Origin: Haloferacaceae archaeon
GTDB lineage: Archaea; Halobacteriota; Halobacteria; Halobacteriales; Haloferacaceae
Direction of reading: 5' to 3'
Length of the DNA: 24,778 nucleotides
Assembly: GCA_028274825.1 (NCBI GenBank)
Contig: JAQCMZ010000078.1
Span: 1 to 24,778, forward strand
The position numbers were made by a program, and so were the translations under genes. This document shows positions 7,612-14,195 of this stretch, piece by piece; the stretch's first letter is position 1, and every line of letters starts with the position of its first letter. Below the pieces are notes generated by a model. The model saw only the letters and a list, made by a program, of their open reading frames with translations. It was not told the DNA's origin and made no database searches.

Positions 7612-9039
7612 TCACTCCGTGTATCCGAGTGCCTGCAGCCGATGACTCACGCGTTCTTCCACACCATCTGCCGCCGTCTGCTCGCCGCTGGCCGGGTCCG
7701 GTTCACCCCCTTTGGCCGGGTATCCGTCGGTCTCGATGTGGTCGATGAGCAACGAGGTCCCCGCGGGATCTTCCTCGGCGTCGACTTTCCGATTGCCGGT
7801 AGACGTGTTTACCTGCGCGTGGACAGTCCCCCCGGCCCGGTAGCTGGCATACCGGCGTATCGCATCGTCTTCACCCTCGCCGCGGGCCTGCGCGAACACG
7901 ACACGGTCAGGATCGGGTTGTATGGCCGTGGCTGCGAGCGACGTGCCGGGACCGCGGTAGTCGACATCGAACGCCTTCGCGATGGTCGGGGCGATGTCGA
8001 GCGTGCTGACGGGTGAGTCGACTGCCGGGCGGCTACTCACTCCTGCGCCAGCGACGATAAGCGGGACGCGTGTGAGTACGTCTGACAGAAAACGTGGGTG
8101 CTCGTAGTAACCGGGTTCGCCGAACGCCTCGCCGTGGTCGGCAGTGAGCAGAAGGAGCGTCTCGTCTTTGATTCCGAGTCGGGTGAGTTCCTCGAGCAAT
8201 CTGGCGATACTCGCATCGAGGGACGCTATCTCGGCGGCGTAAAGATCGATCAGCAGTCGTCGGTCCCGCTGTGAAATCGAGTGTGGCTCTCGCCTCGCCC
8301 GTTCGTACAGCCGTGCCGGATCCGGATTGCCGTTCAGGTCCTCGAGATAACGGCTCTGGAACTCTGCCGGTGGCTCGTACGGCCCATGAACGTCCATGTA
8401 GTGAAGCCAGGTGAACGTCGGCCGGCCCCCCGTGACGGCCTGTGAGCGGAGGAACTCGACTCCGCGATCAGTGACCGTCTCGGCCCGTGCGTAGTGTCGA
8501 CCGCGGAGTTTGTCGGTTGCTCGCTGCGCGAGCGCCGTCAGTGGGTGTCCGCCCGCGATCATGTCATCATCGAAGTGGTCGAATCCATCGCCGTAGCCGA
8601 ACCCTTCCGAGACGAACGGGTTAGAGTGGATGCCGGCCGAGCGAACCGGTGTCCCCTGTAGCGATGTGGCGATTGTCGGGCTGTCCAGCCGGTAATTGTC
8701 GGTGGTGGCGGCGCTCGGGTACTGTCCAGAGAGGAGTGCTGGGACGGCCTCGCGAGTGTGAGAACTCGGGCTATACGCCCGGTCAAACTGGATACCAGCT
8801 GTTGCGAGTCGGTCGAGAGTGGGTGTCAGGTCGCGGCTCGAGCCGTGACAGCCGAGATAGTCGGCGCGAAGCGCGTCGATCGATAGTAGGATAACGTGTG
8901 TCGCCGCGGTGGGATCAAAAGTCGGCCCACGGCAATGTTTGTCGGGAGAACGTTCGGTCTCGGGTGCGTGGGTTGACTGTGCGTCCTCAGCCGGCCGGAC
9001 TCTCCCGGCATCTGTGTCTCTGTCTGGGTGACTGGTCAC
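7612..9039 (-). CDS. Sulfatase/alkaline-phosphatase superfamily enzyme
   Basis: This 475-residue enzyme belongs to the sulfatase-fold metal hydrolases and transferases. The metal site starts at HVILLSIDALRADYLG. The nucleophile loop is SPSSHTREAVPALLSGQYP, and distal metal ligands appear in LTADHGEAFGE and YEHPRFLSDVLTRVPLIV. It lacks the CxPxR or SxPxR formylglycine signature. The Thr in SHTREA occupies the nucleophile region, as in phosphoglycerol and phosphoethanolamine transferases of the superfamily, so sulfatase activity should not be assumed. There is no signal peptide or membrane segment, hence probably cytoplasmic. I chose GTG 9039. An in-frame TTG at 9108 exists, but the intervening codons (TTA, CTT, GTA) are unlike haloarchaeal coding. 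It sits between the sequon-rich membrane protein and a GT4 gene, so a role in modifying glycan or lipid carrier is inferred. Confidence 0.85.
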   Translation of the reverse strand: MTSHPDRDTDAGRVRPAEDAQSTHAPETERSPDKHCRGPTFDPTAATHVILLSIDALRADYLGCHGSSRDLTPTLDRLATAGIQFDRAYSPSSHTREAVPALLSGQYPSAATTDNYRLDSPTIATSLQGTPVRSAGIHSNPFVSEGFGYGDGFDHFDDDMIAGGHPLTALAQRATDKLRGRHYARAETVTDRGVEFLRSQAVTGGRPTFTWLHYMDVHGPYEPPAEFQSRYLEDLNGNPDPARLYERARREPHSISQRDRRLLIDLYAAEIASLDASIARLLEELTRLGIKDETLLLLTADHGEAFGEPGYYEHPRFLSDVLTRVPLIVAGAGVSSRPAVDSPVSTLDIAPTIAKAFDVDYRGPGTSLAATAIQPDPDRVVFAQARGEGEDDAIRRYASYRAGGTVHAQVNTSTGNRKVDAEEDPAGTSLLIDHIETDGYPAKGGEPDPASGEQTAADGVEERVSHRLQALGYTE

Positions 9040-9111
9040 GTCAGTAGAGATAGCCGCGACATGTACGGGTAACTGTGAGGCTGTAAGTAACCCGGAAGTG
9101 TAACCCAAGAG

Positions 9112-10191
9112 TTACGACTCCAAATCCCGAGCCGAGAGGAGTGTTTCTGCGGTTTCGACACACTTCATCGCGGTCGCTTCCGCCACGGGGTCCGGGCTAA
9201 ACGCGGCCTGTTCGTAACAGACGCGAAGCTGGTTGAGCGGCAGGGCCGTTGCAGCTGCGTCGGCGGTCGACTCCCAGGATGTCAGGAGACCGTCGTATCT
9301 GCGGACCCGCTCGTCGTGATCAGTCGCGTTCGCGAGTGCCTGGACGGCGAGGATGACAGCCTGGTCAGGTGACCCGTCGCTAAGCGCGGCTCGTGCGTCT
9401 GTGAGCTGTCTCGGCTCGGCTGTGGTCGCGTCGGCCGACGCGGCCGCGGCCATCGTCTCACCACCGTCGCTGGCTCGTGGCCGGGCGCGAGAGCGAACGA
9501 TCCTGGGCTGAAGTGTGGCTGGATACGCGCTCGTCTCCGGCCGCGGCTCCGAGCTGGGAAAGCGGCGGTATAGAGCCGCCGCGATAAGCCCGACCGTTAT
9601 TAAAGCGACCAGTGCGACGACGAGTGGCCACCACCACTGGCCCGTCGACGCCTGTTCATCAATGGTGACGTTGACCACTGGTCGCTGTGTATCGGATGGC
9701 TCGCTGCTAGCGTCAGTTGTCTCACCTGCGCTAGCTGTCGTCTCATTCCCTTCTGGAACACTCGATGTCGTCTCATCGCGGCTGCCACTCACACCCGCCG
9801 CGACGGTCGTGTTAGACTCTGCTGTGTCGGTCGTGTTCGGAACGGTGGGCTCTGGGGAGTCGTTCTGCTGGGTAGCCGGCGTCTCCTCGGTCACAACTGT
9901 CTCCGACTGTGTAACCTCCACGGGCTTGGGACAACCGAAGATCGAACACCACAGCTGTTCTAAGGCTGACCCGTCACCGCCGATATCTATAATGCCGTCG
10001 TCGGTCGTACTGGCATTTTCGGTCTCACCGTCGATTTGCGCGGTCGGGAGAGCCGTCACAGTGCCGCTGGCTGCAGCGACTACCAGGACCGCGAGACACA
10101 GCGTCACGAGTGGCATTCGCAATCGCCGGCGAGACAGCCCGGACCGAACGGCGCTCGTTAGATCCCCGTTGTCTGGCGTGTCAGAGTTCAT
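9112..10191 (-). CDS. Sequon-rich single-pass membrane protein, DUF4129-like cytoplasmic tail
   Basis: This 359-residue protein has no certain function. A signal peptide or anchor lies at about 26-47 (MPLVTLCLAVLVVAAASGTVTA). A Thr/Ser/Glu-rich extracellular stalk (48-185) follows, then a membrane helix at about 187-207 and a basic stop-transfer (YRR). A helical cytoplasmic domain occupies about 260-356, and its YEQAAFSPDP-type segment recalls DUF4129 tails. The stalk carries six N-X-S/T sequons (N59, N110, N119, N127, N149, N174) and many Thr residues for O-glycans, so it is probably heavily glycosylated. A pair of Cys (WCSIFGCP) is near residue 82-87. The ATG at 10191 overlaps the flippase stop by 4 bp (ATGA), implying translational coupling. 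It may be a surface substrate of, or scaffold for, the neighbouring glycan enzymes (inference). Confidence 0.8.
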   Translation of the reverse strand: MNSDTPDNGDLTSAVRSGLSRRRLRMPLVTLCLAVLVVAAASGTVTALPTAQIDGETENASTTDDGIIDIGGDGSALEQLWCSIFGCPKPVEVTQSETVVTEETPATQQNDSPEPTVPNTTDTAESNTTVAAGVSGSRDETTSSVPEGNETTASAGETTDASSEPSDTQRPVVNVTIDEQASTGQWWWPLVVALVALITVGLIAAALYRRFPSSEPRPETSAYPATLQPRIVRSRARPRASDGGETMAAAASADATTAEPRQLTDARAALSDGSPDQAVILAVQALANATDHDERVRRYDGLLTSWESTADAAATALPLNQLRVCYEQAAFSPDPVAEATAMKCVETAETLLSARDLES

Positions 10192-11729
10192 GAGGTCGGT
10201 GAGTCTGTGGTCTGGTTCCGGACGAGCCACAGCAGCTTGATCCCGGTTCGCTGTTCGAGCTGGCGGAATGCTCGTCGCTCCACCGGAGACAGATCTCCCG
10301 CGAGTAACAACGAGACCACCGCGCTCAGCCCGACCACACACCCCGCGAAGGCCACTGTGACGACGCCATCGGCACTGCCGGTCAGAGTTCGCACGCCGAG
10401 CGCCGTCACCCCGGTGAACAGGACGATCCACGTCGTCGCTCTCGAAAACGGGTGGATACCGACTGCCCGGTAGATTGCGGCCACCTCGAGTCCGTTGTAC
10501 ACGGCGTATCCGACCGCGGTGCCGATAGCTGCCCCGACGATACCGAACCGTGGGATCGCCCAGAGATTCACGAGCACGTCGACAAGAACGCCCACGGCCG
10601 CCGCCCACAGTTCCACCCGCGGCCGGTCGATAGCCTTCACTGTGTCACCATCCAATCCGGTCAGTGCCCGCACGAATAACCCACCTGTGAGCACGGCCAG
10701 TGCGGGGGCTGCCGGGCTGTACGCTGGGCCGAGTAGCAGTCGCACAATCGAGTCCGCATAGCAGACGAAAATCAGCGCCAGTGGGAGTGTCGCTGTCACG
10801 ATCCACTTTGTCGAGCTCGTGAACAGCTCTCCCAGACTGTCGATTTGGCTCTCGCTGAACTGCTGAGTCGCGAGGGGGAGGAACGCAAAACTGAACGCCG
10901 AAAGGACGAATGTCGTAGACTGTCGAAGGGGCTGAATCGCCCGATAGTACCCCACCTCGGTGGACGTGGCGAAGACCCCAATCATCAGCACGTCCAGTGT
11001 CGAGAGAAACAGAAACAACGACGCTGAGGCAGCGAGCGGCCAGGCTTGGCCCCACACTGTCCGGAGAGACTCACCGGCGGGAACACTGACGATCGGGCCA
11101 GAGCGGTCACGCTGGCGGAATCCCAGATAGCCAGCCCCGAAAATGAGGATCCCAGCAGGGTAGCTCAACCAGTACGCGGCGGCCCCGAGCAGCTCTGCGC
11201 CGACTGCGACTGTAGCGCCGAGGACGCCTATCCCGAGGACTCGTGGCGCGAAGTGTCGCACGAGCACTGCGGCTCTTGAGTCGGTTTCGGCACGGATCGT
11301 CCCGTATGCCACCTCTCCGAGCGGGTACAGGAGGCCAAACGGGAGCAGCCAGGGCACGAAGTTGGCGAGTGCGGGGTCACCCAGGATAGCGGCAACCTGA
11401 TGACGGCCGAGATAGCCGCCTGCGACGACCAGCCCACCGACGCCGCTGGCGATCACCAGCCCACTGCCGACGACCTCTCCGCTGGCACCCGCGGCGCGGT
11501 CGTTGAGCGTGCGTGTCACGGCGTCGCCGATGCCGTTCCCCAATAACATCCCAACTGCGTACATGACCGTGTACGCGAGAGCGACCGTCCCGTACAGATC
11601 GGGGGTGAGCGAGCGAGCCAAGTACGTCTCGGCGACGAGCGCGAGCGCACTGCCGACGACGATGCCGACGAGAATTGTCGATGCGCTGTTGCCCAGCGAG
11701 ACAGACTGTTCTTCGGTGCCGCCTTCCAT
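10188..11729 (-). CDS. MOP/Wzx-type polysaccharide flippase
   Basis: This 513-residue integral membrane protein with about 12-14 hydrophobic helices belongs to the oligosaccharide flippase (RfbX/Wzx, MOP exporter) family. It would flip lipid-linked oligosaccharides across the cytoplasmic membrane. The family N-terminus is visible: STILVGIVVGSALALV, then YLARSLTPDLYGTVALAYT. A conserved middle segment is TSTEVGYYRAIQPLRQ. The second half has AVLTGGLFVRALTGLDG and a C-terminal WLVRN. I chose the ATG at 11729. An upstream in-frame GTG at 11762 would place non-coding-like sequence in the protein. It is the first gene of the unit flippase, membrane protein, sulfatase-like, GT4, and it is divergent from the HxlR-receiver regulator at 11927. 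Confidence 0.92.
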   Translation of the reverse strand: MEGGTEEQSVSLGNSASTILVGIVVGSALALVAETYLARSLTPDLYGTVALAYTVMYAVGMLLGNGIGDAVTRTLNDRAAGASGEVVGSGLVIASGVGGLVVAGGYLGRHQVAAILGDPALANFVPWLLPFGLLYPLGEVAYGTIRAETDSRAAVLVRHFAPRVLGIGVLGATVAVGAELLGAAAYWLSYPAGILIFGAGYLGFRQRDRSGPIVSVPAGESLRTVWGQAWPLAASASLFLFLSTLDVLMIGVFATSTEVGYYRAIQPLRQSTTFVLSAFSFAFLPLATQQFSESQIDSLGELFTSSTKWIVTATLPLALIFVCYADSIVRLLLGPAYSPAAPALAVLTGGLFVRALTGLDGDTVKAIDRPRVELWAAAVGVLVDVLVNLWAIPRFGIVGAAIGTAVGYAVYNGLEVAAIYRAVGIHPFSRATTWIVLFTGVTALGVRTLTGSADGVVTVAFAGCVVGLSAVVSLLLAGDLSPVERRAFRQLEQRTGIKLLWLVRNQTTDSPTS

Positions 11730-11769
11730 TCGTATCTTTATCCTCTCGCTAAAGACACACACGTACCAC

Positions 11770-11781
11770 TACCTCGAGGTA
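11770..11781. promoter_or_regulatory. 12-bp palindrome upstream of the flippase
   Basis: TACCTCGAGGTA is a perfect inverted repeat 41 bp upstream of the flippase ATG, in the divergent promoter region. It is a possible operator for the adjacent HxlR-type regulator; short palindromes also occur by chance. Confidence 0.35.
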
Positions 11782-11843
11782 ACCGGACCACCAGAGGACA
11801 ACCTCACCTGTACAACTTCTGTCCAGGGGCTGTCTGTTGAAAT

Positions 11844-11856
11844 ACCGCAATGCGGT
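11844..11856. promoter_or_regulatory. Inverted repeat upstream of the regulator TATA box
   Basis: ACCGCA-A-TGCGGT is a 6-bp inverted repeat with a 1-bp centre, ending 12 bp before the TATA-like box at 11869. The position fits an activator or BRE-proximal site. Confidence 0.35.
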
Positions 11857-11868
11857 TACCTTCGGACG

Positions 11869-11875
11869 CATATAT
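11869..11875 (+). promoter_or_regulatory. TATA-like box for the HxlR-receiver gene
   Basis: CATATAT lies 52-58 nt before the ATG at 11927. Normal archaeal spacing puts transcription start near 11896-11900, leaving a leader of about 30 nt. Confidence 0.5.
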
Positions 11876-11893
11876 CTCCACTACCAACACGCG

Positions 11894-11907
11894 TCGATTG
11901 CAATCGA
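11894..11907. promoter_or_regulatory. 14-bp perfect palindrome at the predicted start site (candidate operator)
   Basis: TCGATTGCAATCGA is perfectly palindromic and spans the predicted transcription start of the downstream regulator gene. HxlR/MarR-type dimers bind such sites, and occupancy here would block transcription. Auto-repression is inferred from position. Confidence 0.5.
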
Positions 11908-11926
11908 TCACCGACACACTCGGATC

Positions 11927-12835
11927 ATGAGCGAACACCCAAATCACAATCTGGCTGACTCCGTCGCACTCGAGCTGCTCGGTACGAAATGGAAACCGCG
12001 GATCATCGTCACGGTGTCCGAAACTGGGGCCATGGGGTTCGGCAGCCTGCAGAGCCGACTCGATGGCATCTCAAATAAGGTCCTCTCGAATAACCTGGAT
12101 GATCTCGTCGAACGTGACGTGCTCAACAAGGAAGTGCTGCAACAGTCGCCACGCCGCGTCGAATTCACACTCACTCCTGCCGGTGACGACCTGTACACGA
12201 TTATCGAGGCGACTGCTGACTGGGACGACCAGTACGTCGAGGGGTACGGGCTCCCGCGTGTGCTCGTCGTCGACGACGACCCCCGGCAGGTAGAACTGCT
12301 CAACGCCTGGCTCAACACCGAGTACGACGTCGTTACTGCGACCGACGGTGAATCGGCCCGTGCGGCGCTCGATGATACCATTCAGGCCGCCGTTCTGGAC
12401 CGACATCTCCCCGATACGACCGGCGAGGCGATTGTTGAGGAGGCTCGTGCCGTCGGAATCTCTCCCCCAACCGCGTTTCTGACTGCGGTAGATGTCTCGG
12501 TGTCTGCGGCTGAACTCCCCGCAGATCTGCTCCTCACGAAGCCAACGACACAGGAGGAACTTCTCGGAGCAGTGAAACTTCTCGACCGGATGAACGACTT
12601 CTCCGACCTTCGCCGGAAGATCCGCGCGCGCGAATACCGACTCCAGTACGTCCGAGAGACGCAGGGGCCGGCTGTCGAGACGACCGCAGAGTACGAACAG
12701 GCCGAAGCGACCCTCGAAGAGATGCGAGACGAGTGGCAGGACCAACTCCAGCAACAAGAGGCCTGGCGAAAGTTTTCGAATGCTGACTCGATAGAGGAAC
12801 TACTCGGTGACGTACCATCTGCCCCGGATGACTGA
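11927..12835 (+). CDS. HxlR winged-helix + receiver + HalX fusion regulator
   Basis: This 302-residue protein joins three modules. Residues about 8-100 are an HxlR-type winged helix (LELLGTKWKPRIIVTV, then GISNKVLSNNLDDLVERDVL and the wing VEFTLTPAGDDLY). Residues about 110-220 are a CheY-like receiver with the acid patch DDD at 116-118, phosphoacceptor D158 in AAVLDRHLPD, switch T186 and K205 in LLTKPT. Residues about 220-285 are a helical HalX domain. HalX receivers are usual in haloarchaea; a DNA-binding HxlR head on one makes a phosphorylation-controlled transcription factor. The ATG at 11927 begins the HxlR domain; the upstream in-frame extension reads through promoter sequence. It is divergent from the flippase unit, with a receiver gene 6 bp downstream. 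The sensor partner is unknown, possibly the kinase at 3343-6192. Confidence 0.9.
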   Translation: MSEHPNHNLADSVALELLGTKWKPRIIVTVSETGAMGFGSLQSRLDGISNKVLSNNLDDLVERDVLNKEVLQQSPRRVEFTLTPAGDDLYTIIEATADWDDQYVEGYGLPRVLVVDDDPRQVELLNAWLNTEYDVVTATDGESARAALDDTIQAAVLDRHLPDTTGEAIVEEARAVGISPPTAFLTAVDVSVSAAELPADLLLTKPTTQEELLGAVKLLDRMNDFSDLRRKIRAREYRLQYVRETQGPAVETTAEYEQAEATLEEMRDEWQDQLQQQEAWRKFSNADSIEELLGDVPSAPDD

Positions 12836-12841
12836 CCGACC

Positions 12842-13300
12842 GTGACCCGTGCCCCTTGCGAGAGTTTGATCGGTCAACCCTGTGAGATCTCATATATCGA
12901 GGACAACGACGCCGACGCCGAGATGATCGAGACGGCGATACGGCAGAGTGAGTGTTCCCGAAATCCGACGCGATTCAGCGGATCCGAAGAATTTCTCAGC
13001 CACCTCGACGGAATGCAGCGGCCTGCCCCGTGGCATCACGGTGCCCTCCTGATCGATATTAATCTCCCGTCTGGGTCGGGGTTCGATATCCTCAAGCGAG
13101 TTCGGCACCAGTATGGCCCCGGCGAGTTGCCTGTCGCTATATTCAGTGGTGGGGCCCGCGAAGCAGAAGTCACTCGCGCCTACGAACTCGGAGCGAATGT
13201 GTACATCCACAAACCGATGGCGTATCCCGAGTACCGGCGCCGCGTCACCGGACTGTGCGGCTTCTTCTCTCGACTGAAGACTGCCCCTGAGAGTGGCTGA
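12842..13300 (+). CDS. Stand-alone response regulator (Rcp1-like receiver)
   Basis: This 152-residue single receiver has no output domain. It resembles the Rcp1/CheY-like regulators that pair with phytochrome-type or PAS/GAF kinases. Acid residues E20/D21 lie in SYIEDNDADAEMIETAI, phosphoacceptor D72 in ALLIDINLPSGSGFDIL, S102 in AIFSGG, and K124 in YIHKP. The best start is GTG 12842, 6 bp after the fusion regulator stop, so the two are probably co-transcribed. TTG at codon 9 is an alternative that removes an atypical N-terminus. It may act as a phosphate relay or sink for the same sensor as the HxlR-receiver protein, which is inference. Confidence 0.9.
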   Translation: MTRAPCESLIGQPCEISYIEDNDADAEMIETAIRQSECSRNPTRFSGSEEFLSHLDGMQRPAPWHHGALLIDINLPSGSGFDILKRVRHQYGPGELPVAIFSGGAREAEVTRAYELGANVYIHKPMAYPEYRRRVTGLCGFFSRLKTAPESG

Positions 13301-14167
13301 GTGAGCGCCCTGGCCACCCACCGTGGCCTTGAGGACAGTCCTCGGCCCATCTACTCGGGGCCACATCCGCCGTCGGGAGCTGGTCTTAGCTGCGGATATC
13401 AGCCCGTGTCCGGCCGACACGAGGCGCCTCTGCGGCTCGACTTCAGAGAGTGGTTGTGGGTTCTCCGGTCGCAGCGGTCCGTCGCTGGCGGCCCTTGTGT
13501 GAATTGTGGGGGGCCAGAGCCGAGACAGGGTCTCCGCCCGCGGGACACCTACTGAAAATCACCGTGCTCAAGACTCGCATAGCCCAGATCAGATGGCCGA
13601 AGAGGTCTCATATTTGACATCCTCCTCCGCGTGACCGCGGCCGAATCCCACGACACCGCACCGCTGGGTTGGGGGTGTCAGGGTTGCAGACTCCCAAACC
13701 AACACACCGTTGGAATCGGTGTGTAACCGGTCGACGTGCAGTCTCCTGGGAGTGGAGTGGCCACCCCGGGACTCCTCTCGTCTGTCGTGCTCGGATTCCC
13801 CGTGTTGTGTTGGCCACGGGGAGTCCGGCAGACTGCGACAGACTCGGAGTGACTTTCTCTGCGAGTATTTGCCCGGTGGTTGGTGTGTGATTCCCACATC
13901 GGGCCACACCCTGCCCTGTTTCCAGTGTGGGCGGACACTCGAACCGCTGTTGGCCGCTCGGCTACACTGGGGGCGTCCCCAGTGCGCCGACACACAGAGA
14001 GACGACAGTGTGGAGCAAAACCAGTCCGCAATTGGCGCTGTGACGGCGCGTATAAACGCCGTGAACGGCGTGGGAGTGCGCCTGTTCAGCCTATAAACAG
14101 TTCGGGTGGGTTGAGATCGGCAGCCGGTGCCAGACGACCCCTGTCGGGCACACTCAAACGGGATACT
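13301..14167. other. 867-bp gap without a convincing gene
   Basis: ORFs here are basic, Cys/Trp/Pro/Arg-rich and overlap in all frames, unlike the acidic genes around them. The stretch holds several strong inverted repeats: 13702-13709/13717-13724 (8 bp, perfect), 13793-13804/13815-13826 (12 bp, one mismatch), 13965-13972/13977-13984 (8 bp, tetraloop) and 14043-14070 (three alternating 6-bp arms). These suggest structured DNA or RNA or mobile-element relics, not protein. Confidence 0.6.
13605..14085 (-). mobile_element. Putative decayed IS200/IS605 (IS1341-type) element or MITE
   Basis: Near 13610-13660 the minus strand reads a GC-rich imperfect hairpin followed by GGAGGATGTCAAA, which resembles the right end of haloarchaeal IS1341-type elements. 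Near 14043-14080 an AACGCCGTGAACGGCGT hairpin is followed by GGGAGTGC, like their left ends. No TnpB reading frame survives between them, and the 480-bp length is too short for one. The assignment rests on remembered end motifs and needs database comparison. Confidence 0.3.
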
Positions 14168-14174
14168 CTAATAT
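14168..14174 (+). promoter_or_regulatory. TATA-like box for the cluster-less AOR gene
   Basis: CTAATAT lies 22-28 nt before the ATG at 14196, consistent with a leaderless transcript. Confidence 0.5.
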
Positions 14175-14195
14175 CTTCGTCGGCAAACTACATAC

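Noticed and set aside
6668..7645. Plus-strand 325-codon ORF over the GT4 gene
   Set aside because: It mirrors a gene with complete GT4 motifs and encodes no recognisable domain.
10191..10608. Upstream extension of the sequon-rich membrane protein frame
   Set aside because: It lies wholly inside the flippase gene in another frame and is Arg-rich. The ATG at 10191, which overlaps the flippase stop and precedes a signal peptide, is the better start.
13301..13555. 84-codon ORF starting at a GTG directly after the response-regulator stop, with a CVNCGG motif
   Set aside because: The composition is basic and Pro/Arg-rich, there is only one CxxC and no second half of a zinc finger. The adjoining start looks fortuitous.
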